64,000 nucleotides of DNA from Candidatus Zipacnadia bacterium (GTDB lineage Bacteria; Armatimonadota; Zipacnadia; Zipacnadales; UBA5352): the NCBI GenBank assembly GCA_029820945.1, contig JALGUJ010000013.1, forward strand, positions 1 to 64,000. Reading direction: 5' to 3'. Below are positions 51,501-60,752 of the stretch, piece after piece. The notes under the pieces were generated by a model. It saw only the letters and a program-made list of their open reading frames with translations, ran no database searches and was not told the origin of the DNA. Numbering within the stretch: position 1 is the stretch's first letter; the number at the start of each line of letters is the position of its first letter. Both the position numbers and the translations under genes were made by a program.

Positions 51501-53567
51501 TCGCGGGGCGTAATCGAGCGGCCGGGCCTTGAGGAGATGCGGGGCATGCTGCAGGTCGCCGGGCAACACCCGGGCACGAAGACCGCCCGCGCGGCCCTGG
51601 TCTGGGTCAACTACATGGCCCTGCTCCATGGGGAACAGCCCGGCTTCGCGCAGGTCGCGCGGGCCGCGGGCGAGCGCCTCGCTGAACAGTACCCCGACTC
51701 GCTCGAGGACCTGCTGGTCCGGCTCGACCGCTTGAACCGTGAGCGCCGGTGGGACGAGGCGATGCCGCTGTATGAGCGGCTGCAGGAGGCGATTCGGGAG
51801 CGCTTTGCCAGCCTTGACGCGATGCCTGAACCGCTGCGAGATGCCGTCCCCATCCAGAGCCCCGCTGAACACAAAGCCCGCCACGAACATGCTCTCGCCG
51901 CGCGCCGCGAGCAGTGGGGCGAGCTGGTCGAGGCCGCGGGTCTGCCCGAGGACTACCTGGCCGAGTATCGCCAGGGGCAGGAGATCGTCGAGGACCTATT
52001 GGAGCGCATCCCCGAGCGGGGCCTGGACATCCTCGTGGCCCACGGGGGGCCGGGAAGTATCCCGCTGATCGCCGAGCGCATCTTCGATGCCCACCCGGAT
52101 GATCCGCGTACCTTCGAGCTGCGCTGGCAGCAGGGGGCGCGCGCTGACCTGCTGGCGATCGCCGCCGCCGGGCCGGATGCGCCGCACTTCGACGACGCGG
52201 TCGGCAAGTTCGCGAGCACGTATCCCCGCCTGAGCTACGACCGCTCGCTGCGCGAGGAGCTGGTCGCCTGCCGCCGCGAGGCGGACGAGCACCGGGGCAC
52301 CGTGGCCGAGGTGCTGGCACTGGAGTGTGCCGGGCGCGCGTACCTGCGCAATGACCGCCCCGAGCAGGCCATCGAGTTCCTCGATGAGGCGCTTGGGCGG
52401 ATCGAGGAGGGCCGGCCGCTGCGCGAGCGCCTCACGGATGTCCTCGCAGCCGCCCGGCGGCAGGTCGCGGCCAAGCATGGAGCGCGGGCGGAGAAGGTGT
52501 GGGAGCTGGAGCTGGCGGTGGAGCAGCCGGGGACGCAGGGGGCCTACGCGTCAGGCCTTCCGTCCCTGCACGGCAACCGCATCCTGCTGGGTGGCGAGTC
52601 CGAGGCGGGCGGTCACGCGCTCCTCTGCCTGGACGCCGGCGATGGTGATCTGTTGTGGCACGCGCGGACCGCCGCGCCGCGGCAGATCGTGGTGGAGGGC
52701 GACGCGGTCATCGTCGCGACCGGCGCCGGCCTGGTCCACTGCGTCGAGCTCACCACCGGAGCCATTCGCTGGACCCACGAGATGGGCATCAGCCAGACCG
52801 GCGCGGTCTCCTGCGATGCGCGTGGCGGCGTGGTAACCGCCCTCTGGGATCAGGGCCTGCTGGCCGCACTCGATCTGCAGACCGGGGAGGCGCGGTGGCG
52901 CATCGACATGCTCCCGCCGAACACCCGCTATGGCCTGCAGCCGGCGGTCATCCACGGCGACCTCGCCTACGGATGGGATCGGTCGGGGCGGCTTCGGGCA
53001 TTCCGCCTGGCGGACGGCTCGGACGCGTGGACCTGGAGCGCGGCCGAGCTGATCGACGACGAGCTGCGACCCGGCGACGTGGTGCCGTCGGCGCCGGTGG
53101 TCATCGGCGGGAGGCTGCTGGCGGGGCTCGGCGGCCGCACTCGGCTCATGACCGCGCTCGAGCCCGCCACCGGGGAGGTGCTCTGGAGCCGCGGTTGGCG
53201 CTTTTCCGATAGCTGGCCGGTCTGGCTGCCGATGGTGCCGCTCTCAGGCGACCGCTTCCTCGCCCGCACAAGCGAGAGCGTGGTCCTGGCCTCGGTCGCA
53301 GACGGGCGCGTGGGCTGGTCCATCCCCGGCGAGGATGTGCGCGCCATCGTGCCGGTCGGAGACCTCCTGTTCGTCGCCGCGGGCCGAGAGCTCCTGGTCG
53401 CCGACGCGCGGCTGGGGGAAATCGTGGCGCGCCTGCGCGACATCGATGCCTCGCATGGCCTGAGTGCTCGGAGAGAGGGCGACGGCATCCGCATCTGGGC
53501 CGCCTCAGCCGACGCCATCACAGCCTGGGACGTGGCCCTCCCGCCCGAGATCCTCGCCAGGGACTGA
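48591..53567 (+). CDS. Giant secreted DUF3160 - helical repeat - PQQ beta-propeller protein
   Basis: The 1658-residue protein has a signal peptide (MKRAIICLIAITAAVAAFA). Residues about 30-605 are a DUF3160 domain, with VYVTSDAMLYLWYEAHRRALM near the front, KQINACLTSWAHLRHNYILYG in the middle and DFASFIKGVYFDSPLVIADVATSS late. DUF3160 is found in secreted proteins of unknown function. Residues about 640-1300 are helical TPR-like repeats rich in Glu, Ala and Arg. Residues about 1303-1640 form a PQQ-type propeller: LLCLDAGDGDLLWHARTA, HCVELTTGAIRWTHEMG, LAALDLQTGEARWRID. Such a fusion looks like a large surface or periplasmic scaffold. ATG overlaps the preceding PD40 gene's stop. It is the longest gene in the window and convergent with vanW. 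Confidence 0.85.
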   Translation: MKRAIICLIAITAAVAAFADFPEPRNLPLLAGYCELDEAETAALLDRGLLVLDDICETNLYSCYYGLYLNGPPVYVTSDAMLYLWYEAHRRALMAAEEQILSPRLSEFVEGLFEQTQALRAAADDGRLRENAVMLAVVRRLLDPGWEPPGEIAAQVAAEVGLVMDHSRVGVYPEDDYTQYEVRGYYTTSEELSRYFRGAKYLARRVFRVADPNHPGDAARELGRAAFLALAMREGEGLRALYRGIHDLRGNLAGPTDSIALDLLADACAAAWGEGWSREDIGDLQGLRAELADDRYPTTRINTRVSYDPSEMMAGKKIVSVLGEHYIPDSDLFMHTCEPAIMHRHLPTGLDVATALGSHEAARKLREVAAEFPQVVPAAQEFGPRMTGDSVYGAWLDTLRALFDEPEGMPRFAQTPAWDDKQINACLTSWAHLRHNYILYGAQAYTVCGLASGGGMVEPLPQFFASYAAMCGALHDRLAEAGLEGRALTVLQALQAKAETFERCAEDQLAGRDTSWADGQIHDFASFIKGVYFDSPLVIADVATSSETGQVLHAASGPFHPIVVLAEEDGRWYGAVGYVGSYYEIVEPRFGRITDEEWKTRVQSEYARPEPPEWLASLYGPVPPEQVAIRERLREIEELLRDDLDAGVAAAEQLMAEHRDTEWEPAAALIAAQALNEAEHYQRTVGLLAHLGRMYGCDARDAARKVLQHAEWHVNHQEREQAAVETLEEKLAPTAPREGLSPEEEVERQDRRAEILIRGTGSHPHIMGVKPEVWRRILEECPRSHYAPVAKLGLVMADVDEGRLHAAADPEVLVAEMARDARPKVEALAEEYAGTPLELATRTMYVGTFALAGEYADAWERVKPLLETEPLDAGPYRPALELADEVWRFSGWPFTQIDPRELVQDLLEPLASSALADGDVALLRDIVSVARRHNLPDYGGSTCEMLGTIEYFCAEPDAFSDLAPLIAWRYSRGVIERPGLEEMRGMLQVAGQHPGTKTARAALVWVNYMALLHGEQPGFAQVARAAGERLAEQYPDSLEDLLVRLDRLNRERRWDEAMPLYERLQEAIRERFASLDAMPEPLRDAVPIQSPAEHKARHEHALAARREQWGELVEAAGLPEDYLAEYRQGQEIVEDLLERIPERGLDILVAHGGPGSIPLIAERIFDAHPDDPRTFELRWQQGARADLLAIAAAGPDAPHFDDAVGKFASTYPRLSYDRSLREELVACRREADEHRGTVAEVLALECAGRAYLRNDRPEQAIEFLDEALGRIEEGRPLRERLTDVLAAARRQVAAKHGARAEKVWELELAVEQPGTQGAYASGLPSLHGNRILLGGESEAGGHALLCLDAGDGDLLWHARTAAPRQIVVEGDAVIVATGAGLVHCVELTTGAIRWTHEMGISQTGAVSCDARGGVVTALWDQGLLAALDLQTGEARWRIDMLPPNTRYGLQPAVIHGDLAYGWDRSGRLRAFRLADGSDAWTWSAAELIDDELRPGDVVPSAPVVIGGRLLAGLGGRTRLMTALEPATGEVLWSRGWRFSDSWPVWLPMVPLSGDRFLARTSESVVLASVADGRVGWSIPGEDVRAIVPVGDLLFVAAGRELLVADARLGEIVARLRDIDASHGLSARREGDGIRIWAASADAITAWDVALPPEILARD

Positions 53568-53632
53568 GCCTGGGGTCGGCGGAAAGCCGATCACGCGCGA
53601 TCCCTCGCCCCGGGCATGGCGGCGGTGCTTCG

Positions 53633-54388
53633 TCAGGGGCCGGCGACGACGAGGCGGTTCATGGGCGGGTAGCGGTCCTCGGAGACCAGCTCGCGGCCGG
53701 CCCGGGCGCCGTCCGCGCACTCCCGGTAGACGAGCACGCGGTAACCTGGTCGGCCGCGTACCAGGCGGTGACACTCCCCGGGCAGCAGGTGGGGATCGAT
53801 GCGCAGCACCTCGCCGGGCGGCAGCACCGCCCGCACCTGCGTGCGCACCGCCGCCAGCGGACCGCGCCGGCGGCCCAGGATCGCGATGCCCAGAGAGTCT
53901 GCGGCCGGCCGCGCCTCGATGCGGACCGGCCACGCGTGGGGGTTGCGCAGGCGCAGGTCGATGTCGTACTGAGCGACCGCCGCATCGCGCCCGAGGGGCG
54001 CGTAGTGCGGCGCCCAACGGTGGCGGTGCCGCTCGACGACCTCCAGCCCCGCGATGAGCGCCGCGTTGTAGAGCGTGGTCGAGGTCTGGCACACGCCGCC
54101 ACCCCACGCCGGGCGCATCTCACCGCCGTAGCTCACGGGCGCCTTGAGATAGCCCCGATCCGCCGTCCAGGGGCCCACCGTGCGGTTGAAGGACAGCACC
54201 TCACCCGGCTCGATGACCGCACCGTGCAGCGCCCGTGCCGCGCGCAGGGCGTTGAGCCTCTGGTGCTCGCTCCGCGCGTCGAAGGGTGTCCGGTAGCTGC
54301 CCATGACCGCCTGGCGCGGCGGCATCCCGGCCAGCGCCGCCAGCGCCACGACGATCAGCGCGCCCGTTGCCCACGCGAACCTGGTCAT
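53633..54388 (-). CDS. VanW family protein
   Basis: The 251-residue protein begins with a signal or anchor segment (WATGALIVVALAALAG). The VanW domain follows: VIEPGEVLSFNRTVGPWTADRGY, GGGVCQTSTTLYNAALIAGLEVVERHRHRWAPHYAPLGRDAAV and IDLRLRNPHAWPVRIEA. VanW was named from vancomycin-resistance clusters, but the domain is widespread in envelope proteins and its action is unknown. The conserved Cys of GGGVCQ, the Ser/Thr run after it and the His pair may form an active site (inference). It lies 18 bases after the alpha-2-macroglobulin gene, in one minus-strand operon. Confidence 0.92.
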   Translation of the reverse strand: MTRFAWATGALIVVALAALAGMPPRQAVMGSYRTPFDARSEHQRLNALRAARALHGAVIEPGEVLSFNRTVGPWTADRGYLKAPVSYGGEMRPAWGGGVCQTSTTLYNAALIAGLEVVERHRHRWAPHYAPLGRDAAVAQYDIDLRLRNPHAWPVRIEARPAADSLGIAILGRRRGPLAAVRTQVRAVLPPGEVLRIDPHLLPGECHRLVRGRPGYRVLVYRECADGARAGRELVSEDRYPPMNRLVVAGP

Positions 54389-54406
54389 AGACGCTCGCCC
54401 TGCTGA

Positions 54407-57400
54407 CTACGGCAGGATCACGATCTCGTCCGCTGTGCCGTTCGCGCGCAACCGCGGGTCATACATGTTGTAGGCGGTGGTCGGCATCGCGCAGTACCGC
54501 CCCGGCACCTGGGCCTTGATCCGGTAGGTGAGGGTCCTCGTTCCCGCCGGCAGCTCCCGCAGGGCGAAGGCCATCAGCTCGTCGCGTACCACCTGATCGG
54601 CCCACCACCAGTCCCACTCCCAGATCGGCACGCTGCCGCGCTCGATGATCTCGCACCCGGCGGGGATGGGGTCCTCGACCATCACGTACTCGTGCTCCCG
54701 CTGGCTGCTGATCTGCAGCGTCACCTCGATGGCATCCCCGCTGTGGAACTGCCGCTGCTCCCCGCCTGCCGCCTCCTCGCGCGGCGTCCGGCCCGCCTGC
54801 GCCCGCGTCGTCACCCGCCGGTAGCTACGCTCGATGACGATTCCCGTCCCGCTCACAATCGGCTGCGTCAGGTCGGCCCGCACGTGCTGGTGCAGCTCCA
54901 GCGCGTAGTAGAGGCGGCCGTGGCCCTCGCGGTCGATGGCCACCTCCGCGGTCGAGCCGGGCGTCAGCGCGTCCTCCGGGACCTCGAGGACGAGATCGGG
55001 CCGCGTGACGTCCTCGCGCGAGAATCGGCGCGATAGCAGCCGCTGCCCATTGACCTCCACGGTGGCCGCGAAGTCCGGCGATGCCTCACCGGTCAGCGGG
55101 AGGTAGTCCGCCAGCGCGTAGAGCACGAATGCCGTGTCGCGCGTGGCGTGCCAGTGGTTGCCCTGTCGTGCCACCAGCAGCCAGCGGGCGACCTTCGCCA
55201 GGCGAGGATCAGTCGGTGTCAGCCGGCAGGCCGCTGAGAGCGCCAGCGCCGTCGCCTCCGAGTCCAGGCACTCCCAGTAGTCGCTCCCGCCGCGCTCCCA
55301 GTGGATGACATCCTCCGATTCCTCGGCGTCCCGCCACAACCCGCGCACCAGCTCGCGGGCGGCGGAGGTCTCGCCGATCGCATCCAGCGCCAGGCAGGTC
55401 AGCGCACGCACGTCCACCGTCGCGCTCTCCGCGCGTTTCAGCAGCTCCTTGACCCCGTCGCCGCCCCTGCCCCGGCGCACCGCGTCGGCCCGTCCGGCGA
55501 CGGCCAGCGTGTAGGCCGCCCAGGCGCGATCGCGGGCGCTGAGGTCCTTCTGACTGTAAAGGTCAACGAGGCGCTGGGTGCCGTGCCCCAGCACGCGACC
55601 GTTCACCTCGAAGCCAGCCTTCTGCGCCTGGTCGAGCGCAAAGACCACGTAGGCGGTCATCCACGCGTCGGAGCCGTCGTAGCCCCACCACCCCCAGCCG
55701 CCATCATCGCGCTGATAGCGGTAGATCTTCAGCAGCCCGTCCTGGACCATCTCCGGCAGCCGCTCGCGCAGGCCCGGCGCGTCAAGGTTCAGCCGGCCGA
55801 GCAGGCGCGCGATGATCACGTCCGGCAGGAAGGCGGAGGTGGTCTGCTCGATGCAGCCGTAGGGGTAGGCCGCCAGGTACTCCAGCGAGCCGAGCATCGC
55901 GGCGGCCAGCGATGGCGTCAGGCGGACCGTCAGCGTGGTGGCGCCTTCGATGGCATCCTCGCGGATCGGCAGCGCCTCGATTGCGCGCGAGGCCACCACG
56001 CCCGAGCGCATCTCCGCCCGGTGTCGGCCCCTGGGGAGCACGGGCAGCGCCACCTGCATGGCGTCCTCATAGGAGCCGGACTTCGCCCACACCCGCACCG
56101 CCTGGTCGCCGACCCTGGGGGCGGCCACCTCCCACTCGAAGGGCCGCGCCTCCCCCGGCGCCACCCGCCCGGACCGCACCCCGGCCGCGCCCTCCAGCCC
56201 CTCCGCCTCCAACCCCACCTCGGCCCGCAGCGGCGCCTCGGTGCGGTTGTGGACGATGGCCCCCAGGCGCAGTCGATCATGCTGGGTGATGAAGCGCGGC
56301 GCCGCCAGCCGCACCAGGAAGGGCTTCGTGCACACCGCCGTGTGCGTGGTCTGGCCGACCACGGTCCGCAGCGTGTGCGCGCGGGCGGTCGCACGCCAGG
56401 TGGTGAGGTTGTCCGGCATGGTGAAGCGGAAGGCCGCCTCTCCCGACTCGTCGGTGACCGCCGTTGGCGCCCAGAAGGCTGTGTCCTCGAAGCGTCGGCG
56501 CGTGGAGATCAGCGCCCCGGCGCCCTTGCCGCCGTTGCTGAGGTAGACAGTCGGGAACGAGAAGTCCGTCTGCACGTAATGCCCGCGCCTGGGGTAGAAG
56601 AAGTCGAGGATCTTCTGCGTCGGATCGCCGTACAGCGAGTGCAGCGCCTCATCGACGACAGCCAGCGACACCTCCGCCCGCGCCGGCCGCCCATCGGGCC
56701 CGGTGGCGCGCACCGTGTACGCCGCCTCGTCGCCGGGGCCGTACTCTTCCCTGTCACTCGCCACCGTCAGCTCCAGCTTCCGGCTCTCCGGCGAGATGCG
56801 CACCGGGACGGTGTCGTAGACGAAGCGCTTGTCGCGCACGAAGGTCACGCCGATCCAGCAGTTGGGCGCCCAATCGGGCTCCAGCTTCACCTCCACGATC
56901 GTGGAGTTCGCCGCCAGCTCGACCAGCCGATGCCTCTGAATGGTCTCGCTCTCCACCGTCAGCAGCGCGGTGACCGGCGCCAGCTCGGTGTTGACCAGCA
57001 CCCGCGCGGTCTCGCCCTCATGGTAGCTGCGCTTATCGGCCACCAGGTCCAGCTCGCCGTAGGGGTAGTCGTAGCTGAAGTGCTCCTCCCGGGTGACCCA
57101 CAGCCAGTCGCCGCCCTGAACGCTGTTGCCCCGCGAATCCTGCGCCGTGGCCAGCACGCGATAGCTCCCCACCTCGTCGGGCACGAAGGTGACCGATGTG
57201 CTCCCCGACTCGTCTGTCGTCCAGGTGGCGCTGGCCCGCTGCTCGAAGCGCTCCTGGTCGCCGACCCACTCCGCGCGCTGCAGTCGCACGTCGCCCTCGA
57301 TGCTCACCGGGTTGCCGTCGTGGTCCACGGTCGTGATCGTTATCTCGGTCGGCTCGTCGGCCTGCAGGATCGAGGGCTCCCCCTGCACCTGCAGCCTGAA

Positions 57401-59125
57401 CTCGCCCTGCACCACGGTCACGCGATGCGAGGCGCTGACCGAGCGCCGACTGGGGTCGGTGACCTCTACCTCCATGCGGTACAGGTAGTCGCTGGGCATC
57501 TGCCACCCGTTCTCGGCCTCGGTATCCTCCAGGGCTGTCGGCACCGAGAACGCGAAGCGCCCTGCGCTGTCCGTGATGCCGGTCCCGGAGGCCACCTCCT
57601 CCCCGCCACCATAGTCCTCCCAGTAGTAGGCCTCATCCTCCTCCCAGGACCACTCGCCCGGCCAGTAGTAGTACTCGCTGCGGGTGACGCGGTACTCGAC
57701 CCGGGCGTCGGCGACGGGCGCCCCATAGAAGTACGTGGCCTCGGCGGTGACCTCGATGTCATCGCCGCGCACGTAGCGGTCGCGCGGCGTGCTGACCGCC
57801 ACCTCCCACTCCGGCTTGCGGTACTCGGCCACGACGAACTGCGAGTAGTGCGGCTCGCCGGCGACCGACGCGTTGAGCGCATAGACGCCCGGCAGCGCCG
57901 CATCCGGGAGCTGGAGGGTGCCGTGGAAGGACCCGAAGTCATTGGTGCGCAGGCTCGCGGTGTGGACGAGGTTGTCCATGTCATCGCGCACCTGCACCTG
58001 GACCGGGACATCGGCGGGCACCATGTAGTCGTCCTCCGCCGCCTCGCGCACGATGCCCTTGAAGTGCACCTTGTGGCCGGGGCGGTATGCCGGGCGGTCG
58101 GTGTAGCAGTACACCCGGTAGCCCTCACCCTCGCCCCCCGGGCTGTAGAGCCAGCCCTCGACGCTGGCCGTGGCGTCGCCGGCGCGCGCCGTCACCAGCG
58201 TCCGGCCGTACTCCGGCGCCTCCTCCATCGCCAGCTCGAACAGCCCGTCGTCGCCCGTCACGCCCTCGCCCACCAGCGTCCCGTCTGCTTTGGCCCTGAC
58301 CTGCACTCCGGAGCGCGGCTCCCCGGTCGCGATGTCCACCGCCCAGGCCAGAAGCCTGCGCGGCTCCCACTTGCAGACCAGCGCCAGGTCCGTGACCGTC
58401 AACACCTCGAAGCGTTGCAGGTCCTCGTGCTCCAGGGCCACGACGTAGACGCCGGGCGGCTGGCGCGGCACATCCACCCGCATGGTGAAGACGCCCTCGG
58501 CATCTCTGCCCGTGATGGGGACGGTCTCCCGGCTGATCCGCTGCAACCGGTCGTTGCCCTCCAGGTCCCACCACTCCTGCCGGCCGGGCACCTCTCGGCC
58601 CAGCAGTTGGGCAAGGTGCATGGGGCCGCGCTCCTGCACCGCCTCCGTCGCCACGCGGTAGATCGACATGCGCAGAGACCCCACCGAGGTGAAGCCGCGC
58701 GCCCTCATCTGTGGCTGCTCCCGGGGCGTGAAGACCTCCGTGGGCAGCGAGAGACTCATGAAGGCCTCAACCGGCGGCAGCTCCACGGACACCTGCGCGA
58801 TCCGCCCCTCATCTACCTGGACCGGCCGGGGGTTGCCCATCGCGTGCGCCTTCGCGGCGCACATCAGGCGATAGCCGCCCGCGGGGATCTCCCCGAAGTG
58901 GAAGCGGCCCGCCGCGTTCGTCCTGGTCTGCATCGTCTCCCCGGCCCCGCGGGGGGTGAGCGTCACCCGCGCGTCCGGTATCGGCGACCCCAGCTCCTCG
59001 GCCACTACCAGCCCGCTGAGCCCGCCGCGCGGCGTCTCCGACATCAGCGACCAGGCCAGCACCACACTAACGGCCGTCAGCGCCACGGCCAGCGCGACCG
59101 CCCGTGCCAGGCTGCCGTCACGCAT
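54407..59125 (-). CDS. Bacterial alpha-2-macroglobulin with reactive thioester
   Basis: The 1572-residue protein traps proteases or guards the envelope. The N-terminus has one membrane segment (AVALAVALTAVSVVLAWSLM), not a lipobox, then a carboxypeptidase-regulatory-like domain (PIPDARVTLTPRGAGE..AGRFHFGEIPAGGYRL). MG domains follow, with YRPGHKVHFKGIVRE and VVAEYRKPEWEV. The alpha-2-macroglobulin core is FFYPRRGHYVQTDFSFP, RFTMPDNLTTWRATARA and the thioester YPYGCIEQTTS, with Cys near 1091. The toroid domain with Trp-rich helices (GGWGWWGYDGSDAWMTAYV) follows. The CxEQ thioester is intact. ATG 59125 overlaps the previous stop by eight bases; GTG 59134 is also possible. The usual partner PBP1C is not adjacent; a polytopic membrane protein and VanW flank it. 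Confidence 0.93.
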   Translation of the reverse strand: MRDGSLARAVALAVALTAVSVVLAWSLMSETPRGGLSGLVVAEELGSPIPDARVTLTPRGAGETMQTRTNAAGRFHFGEIPAGGYRLMCAAKAHAMGNPRPVQVDEGRIAQVSVELPPVEAFMSLSLPTEVFTPREQPQMRARGFTSVGSLRMSIYRVATEAVQERGPMHLAQLLGREVPGRQEWWDLEGNDRLQRISRETVPITGRDAEGVFTMRVDVPRQPPGVYVVALEHEDLQRFEVLTVTDLALVCKWEPRRLLAWAVDIATGEPRSGVQVRAKADGTLVGEGVTGDDGLFELAMEEAPEYGRTLVTARAGDATASVEGWLYSPGGEGEGYRVYCYTDRPAYRPGHKVHFKGIVREAAEDDYMVPADVPVQVQVRDDMDNLVHTASLRTNDFGSFHGTLQLPDAALPGVYALNASVAGEPHYSQFVVAEYRKPEWEVAVSTPRDRYVRGDDIEVTAEATYFYGAPVADARVEYRVTRSEYYYWPGEWSWEEDEAYYWEDYGGGEEVASGTGITDSAGRFAFSVPTALEDTEAENGWQMPSDYLYRMEVEVTDPSRRSVSASHRVTVVQGEFRLQVQGEPSILQADEPTEITITTVDHDGNPVSIEGDVRLQRAEWVGDQERFEQRASATWTTDESGSTSVTFVPDEVGSYRVLATAQDSRGNSVQGGDWLWVTREEHFSYDYPYGELDLVADKRSYHEGETARVLVNTELAPVTALLTVESETIQRHRLVELAANSTIVEVKLEPDWAPNCWIGVTFVRDKRFVYDTVPVRISPESRKLELTVASDREEYGPGDEAAYTVRATGPDGRPARAEVSLAVVDEALHSLYGDPTQKILDFFYPRRGHYVQTDFSFPTVYLSNGGKGAGALISTRRRFEDTAFWAPTAVTDESGEAAFRFTMPDNLTTWRATARAHTLRTVVGQTTHTAVCTKPFLVRLAAPRFITQHDRLRLGAIVHNRTEAPLRAEVGLEAEGLEGAAGVRSGRVAPGEARPFEWEVAAPRVGDQAVRVWAKSGSYEDAMQVALPVLPRGRHRAEMRSGVVASRAIEALPIREDAIEGATTLTVRLTPSLAAAMLGSLEYLAAYPYGCIEQTTSAFLPDVIIARLLGRLNLDAPGLRERLPEMVQDGLLKIYRYQRDDGGWGWWGYDGSDAWMTAYVVFALDQAQKAGFEVNGRVLGHGTQRLVDLYSQKDLSARDRAWAAYTLAVAGRADAVRRGRGGDGVKELLKRAESATVDVRALTCLALDAIGETSAARELVRGLWRDAEESEDVIHWERGGSDYWECLDSEATALALSAACRLTPTDPRLAKVARWLLVARQGNHWHATRDTAFVLYALADYLPLTGEASPDFAATVEVNGQRLLSRRFSREDVTRPDLVLEVPEDALTPGSTAEVAIDREGHGRLYYALELHQHVRADLTQPIVSGTGIVIERSYRRVTTRAQAGRTPREEAAGGEQRQFHSGDAIEVTLQISSQREHEYVMVEDPIPAGCEIIERGSVPIWEWDWWWADQVVRDELMAFALRELPAGTRTLTYRIKAQVPGRYCAMPTTAYNMYDPRLRANGTADEIVILP

Positions 59126-60752
59126 CGTCACCACCGCCCCCCGGGTGCGTCCGCCTGCTCGCCAGGATGGTGGTAACTACCACCCACACTGCGGCCGCGA
59201 GGGCGACCGCCACCACGATCGCCGCCTGCCACGCCCGGGTGAGGTCCACCAGCTCGCTCACGCGTGGCGAGAGCTGCACCGCCACCAGCGCGGCGGCGAC
59301 GAAGGCGGCGTGCGGGGCTGCCGCCAGCATCACCGTGCGGTCCTCGGCCGTGCTCCATGCCGCCATCATCATCCAGGCCAGCTCCGCGACCACAAGGCCG
59401 ACCAGCAGCCCGCCGACCGCGCCCTCGCCCCACACGACCAGCAAGGCCATCGGCACCAGCACGACCGCCAGCAGCGGCCCCGGCGCCCTCCCGATCAGCC
59501 GTCCGAGCGCCTCGGTCTCATCGGCCGCCGCATCTGCCACCCGCCTCGCCGCCACCGTCCACGCCAACAGGGCGAAGCACGCCAGCGCTCCCAGCGCGAG
59601 CGCGAAGTAGTCGTAATGCTGCTGCAACTGCAGGGGGCGGAACGCGGGGGCGCGCTCCAGGAGCAGGCGGTAGGTGGCGAGAAGCAGCACCACCGTCAGG
59701 CCTCCGGTCAGCAGCGGTGTGACCATGCCACGGCGATCCGCCACCGCGGCCGCGGCGACCAGCATCGCCGGCGCAATCCCGGCCACCAGGGCCAGCGCCT
59801 CCCCGTAGCCGTGCAGCAACTTGAAGGCCACTGCGGCCAGCGCCAGCGCCACCAGCGCCATGCCGAACGCCTCCGCGGCCGGCCGGCGCTCCTCGAACCG
59901 GCCCCGGCTGTCCGCGCAACAGGCCAGCCAGGCCGCCAGGCCCAGGCCCGCGGCGCCGGCCAGCACCACCAGCGCCGGACTCCAGCGGTCGAGCACCTTC
60001 CAGGACAGGATCACCACGGTCAGAACGGGGACCGCCGCCGCCATTAGGCCCAGCACCAGGACGCGCGTTCCCGTCGCGCGCCGCCCCCCCACGGTGGCGA
60101 GCGAAGATGGTATCAGCGCCGCCGGGCCCGCGATGCTGGCCACCAGCACCGGCAGGGCGCGCAGGGCCCCGCCTGTGCCGCTGACGGCTGCGCCGAAGTG
60201 CTCGACCCCCAGGCGCAGCGCCACGGCCGTCGCCACCGCCACCAGCGCGAACAGGTCGGCACCACGGGCCTGCACCACCGCCGCGTCCGCCGCCTCGTCG
60301 CGCGCGCTCGCCGGGCTCAGGCACAGCCGCCAGAGCAGCGCCAGCAGCACCGCCGCCAGCGCGAAGCCCATCAGGGCATGCTCCGGGTGGGGGCCGAAGA
60401 TCAGGAGGATGACCGCCGGGCCCGCCGTGGCCGCGCCGATCAGGCCGATGGCGCGTGCCAGCCACGCTCCACCGCGCCATGAGCGCGCGATCTCGAATGC
60501 CGCGTAGACGCCCACGACGCCGCCGAGCAGGAAGCCCCAACCGAGGGTCAAACCGGGCGCGAAGGGAGCACGAGTGGGCAGGGCGGCGACGAACCCGGCA
60601 AGAACGAGCGCTCCATACCATACCGCCACTGAACGCGGCGGCCACGTCGAGTCGCTCAGCCCCTTACGCCGTTCGCTCAGCGCCTGAAGGTTCGCAAAGG
60701 TGAGCGCGAGAGCGGATGCGGCCAGTGAGACGGCTGCCAGTATCGTCTGCAC
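59118..60752 (-). CDS. Polytopic membrane protein of unknown function, first gene of the A2M operon
   Basis: The 544-residue protein is almost entirely hydrophobic, with roughly 14 membrane spans, for example TILAAVSLAASALALTFA, LVLGLMAAAVPVLTVVILSW and VVLVPMALLVVWGEGAVGGLLVGLVV. No charged catalytic motif or known transporter signature is visible, and composition (Ala, Leu, Val, Gly) gives no family. The GTG start at 60752 is seven bases after GGGAGG; the frame open upstream to 60989 does not look coding. Its stop overlaps the macroglobulin start by eight bases, so translation is coupled and a direct partnership is likely. Confidence 0.75.
   Translation of the reverse strand: MQTILAAVSLAASALALTFANLQALSERRKGLSDSTWPPRSVAVWYGALVLAGFVAALPTRAPFAPGLTLGWGFLLGGVVGVYAAFEIARSWRGGAWLARAIGLIGAATAGPAVILLIFGPHPEHALMGFALAAVLLALLWRLCLSPASARDEAADAAVVQARGADLFALVAVATAVALRLGVEHFGAAVSGTGGALRALPVLVASIAGPAALIPSSLATVGGRRATGTRVLVLGLMAAAVPVLTVVILSWKVLDRWSPALVVLAGAAGLGLAAWLACCADSRGRFEERRPAAEAFGMALVALALAAVAFKLLHGYGEALALVAGIAPAMLVAAAAVADRRGMVTPLLTGGLTVVLLLATYRLLLERAPAFRPLQLQQHYDYFALALGALACFALLAWTVAARRVADAAADETEALGRLIGRAPGPLLAVVLVPMALLVVWGEGAVGGLLVGLVVAELAWMMMAAWSTAEDRTVMLAAAPHAAFVAAALVAVQLSPRVSELVDLTRAWQAAIVVAVALAAAVWVVVTTILASRRTHPGGGGDDA

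Noticed and set aside
55301-59176. A 1291-codon open frame on the plus strand opposite the alpha-2-macroglobulin gene
   Set aside because: It is an antisense shadow of a GC-rich coding strand. Its translation is Arg/His/Pro/Gln-rich without any domain, whereas the minus strand encodes a complete macroglobulin.
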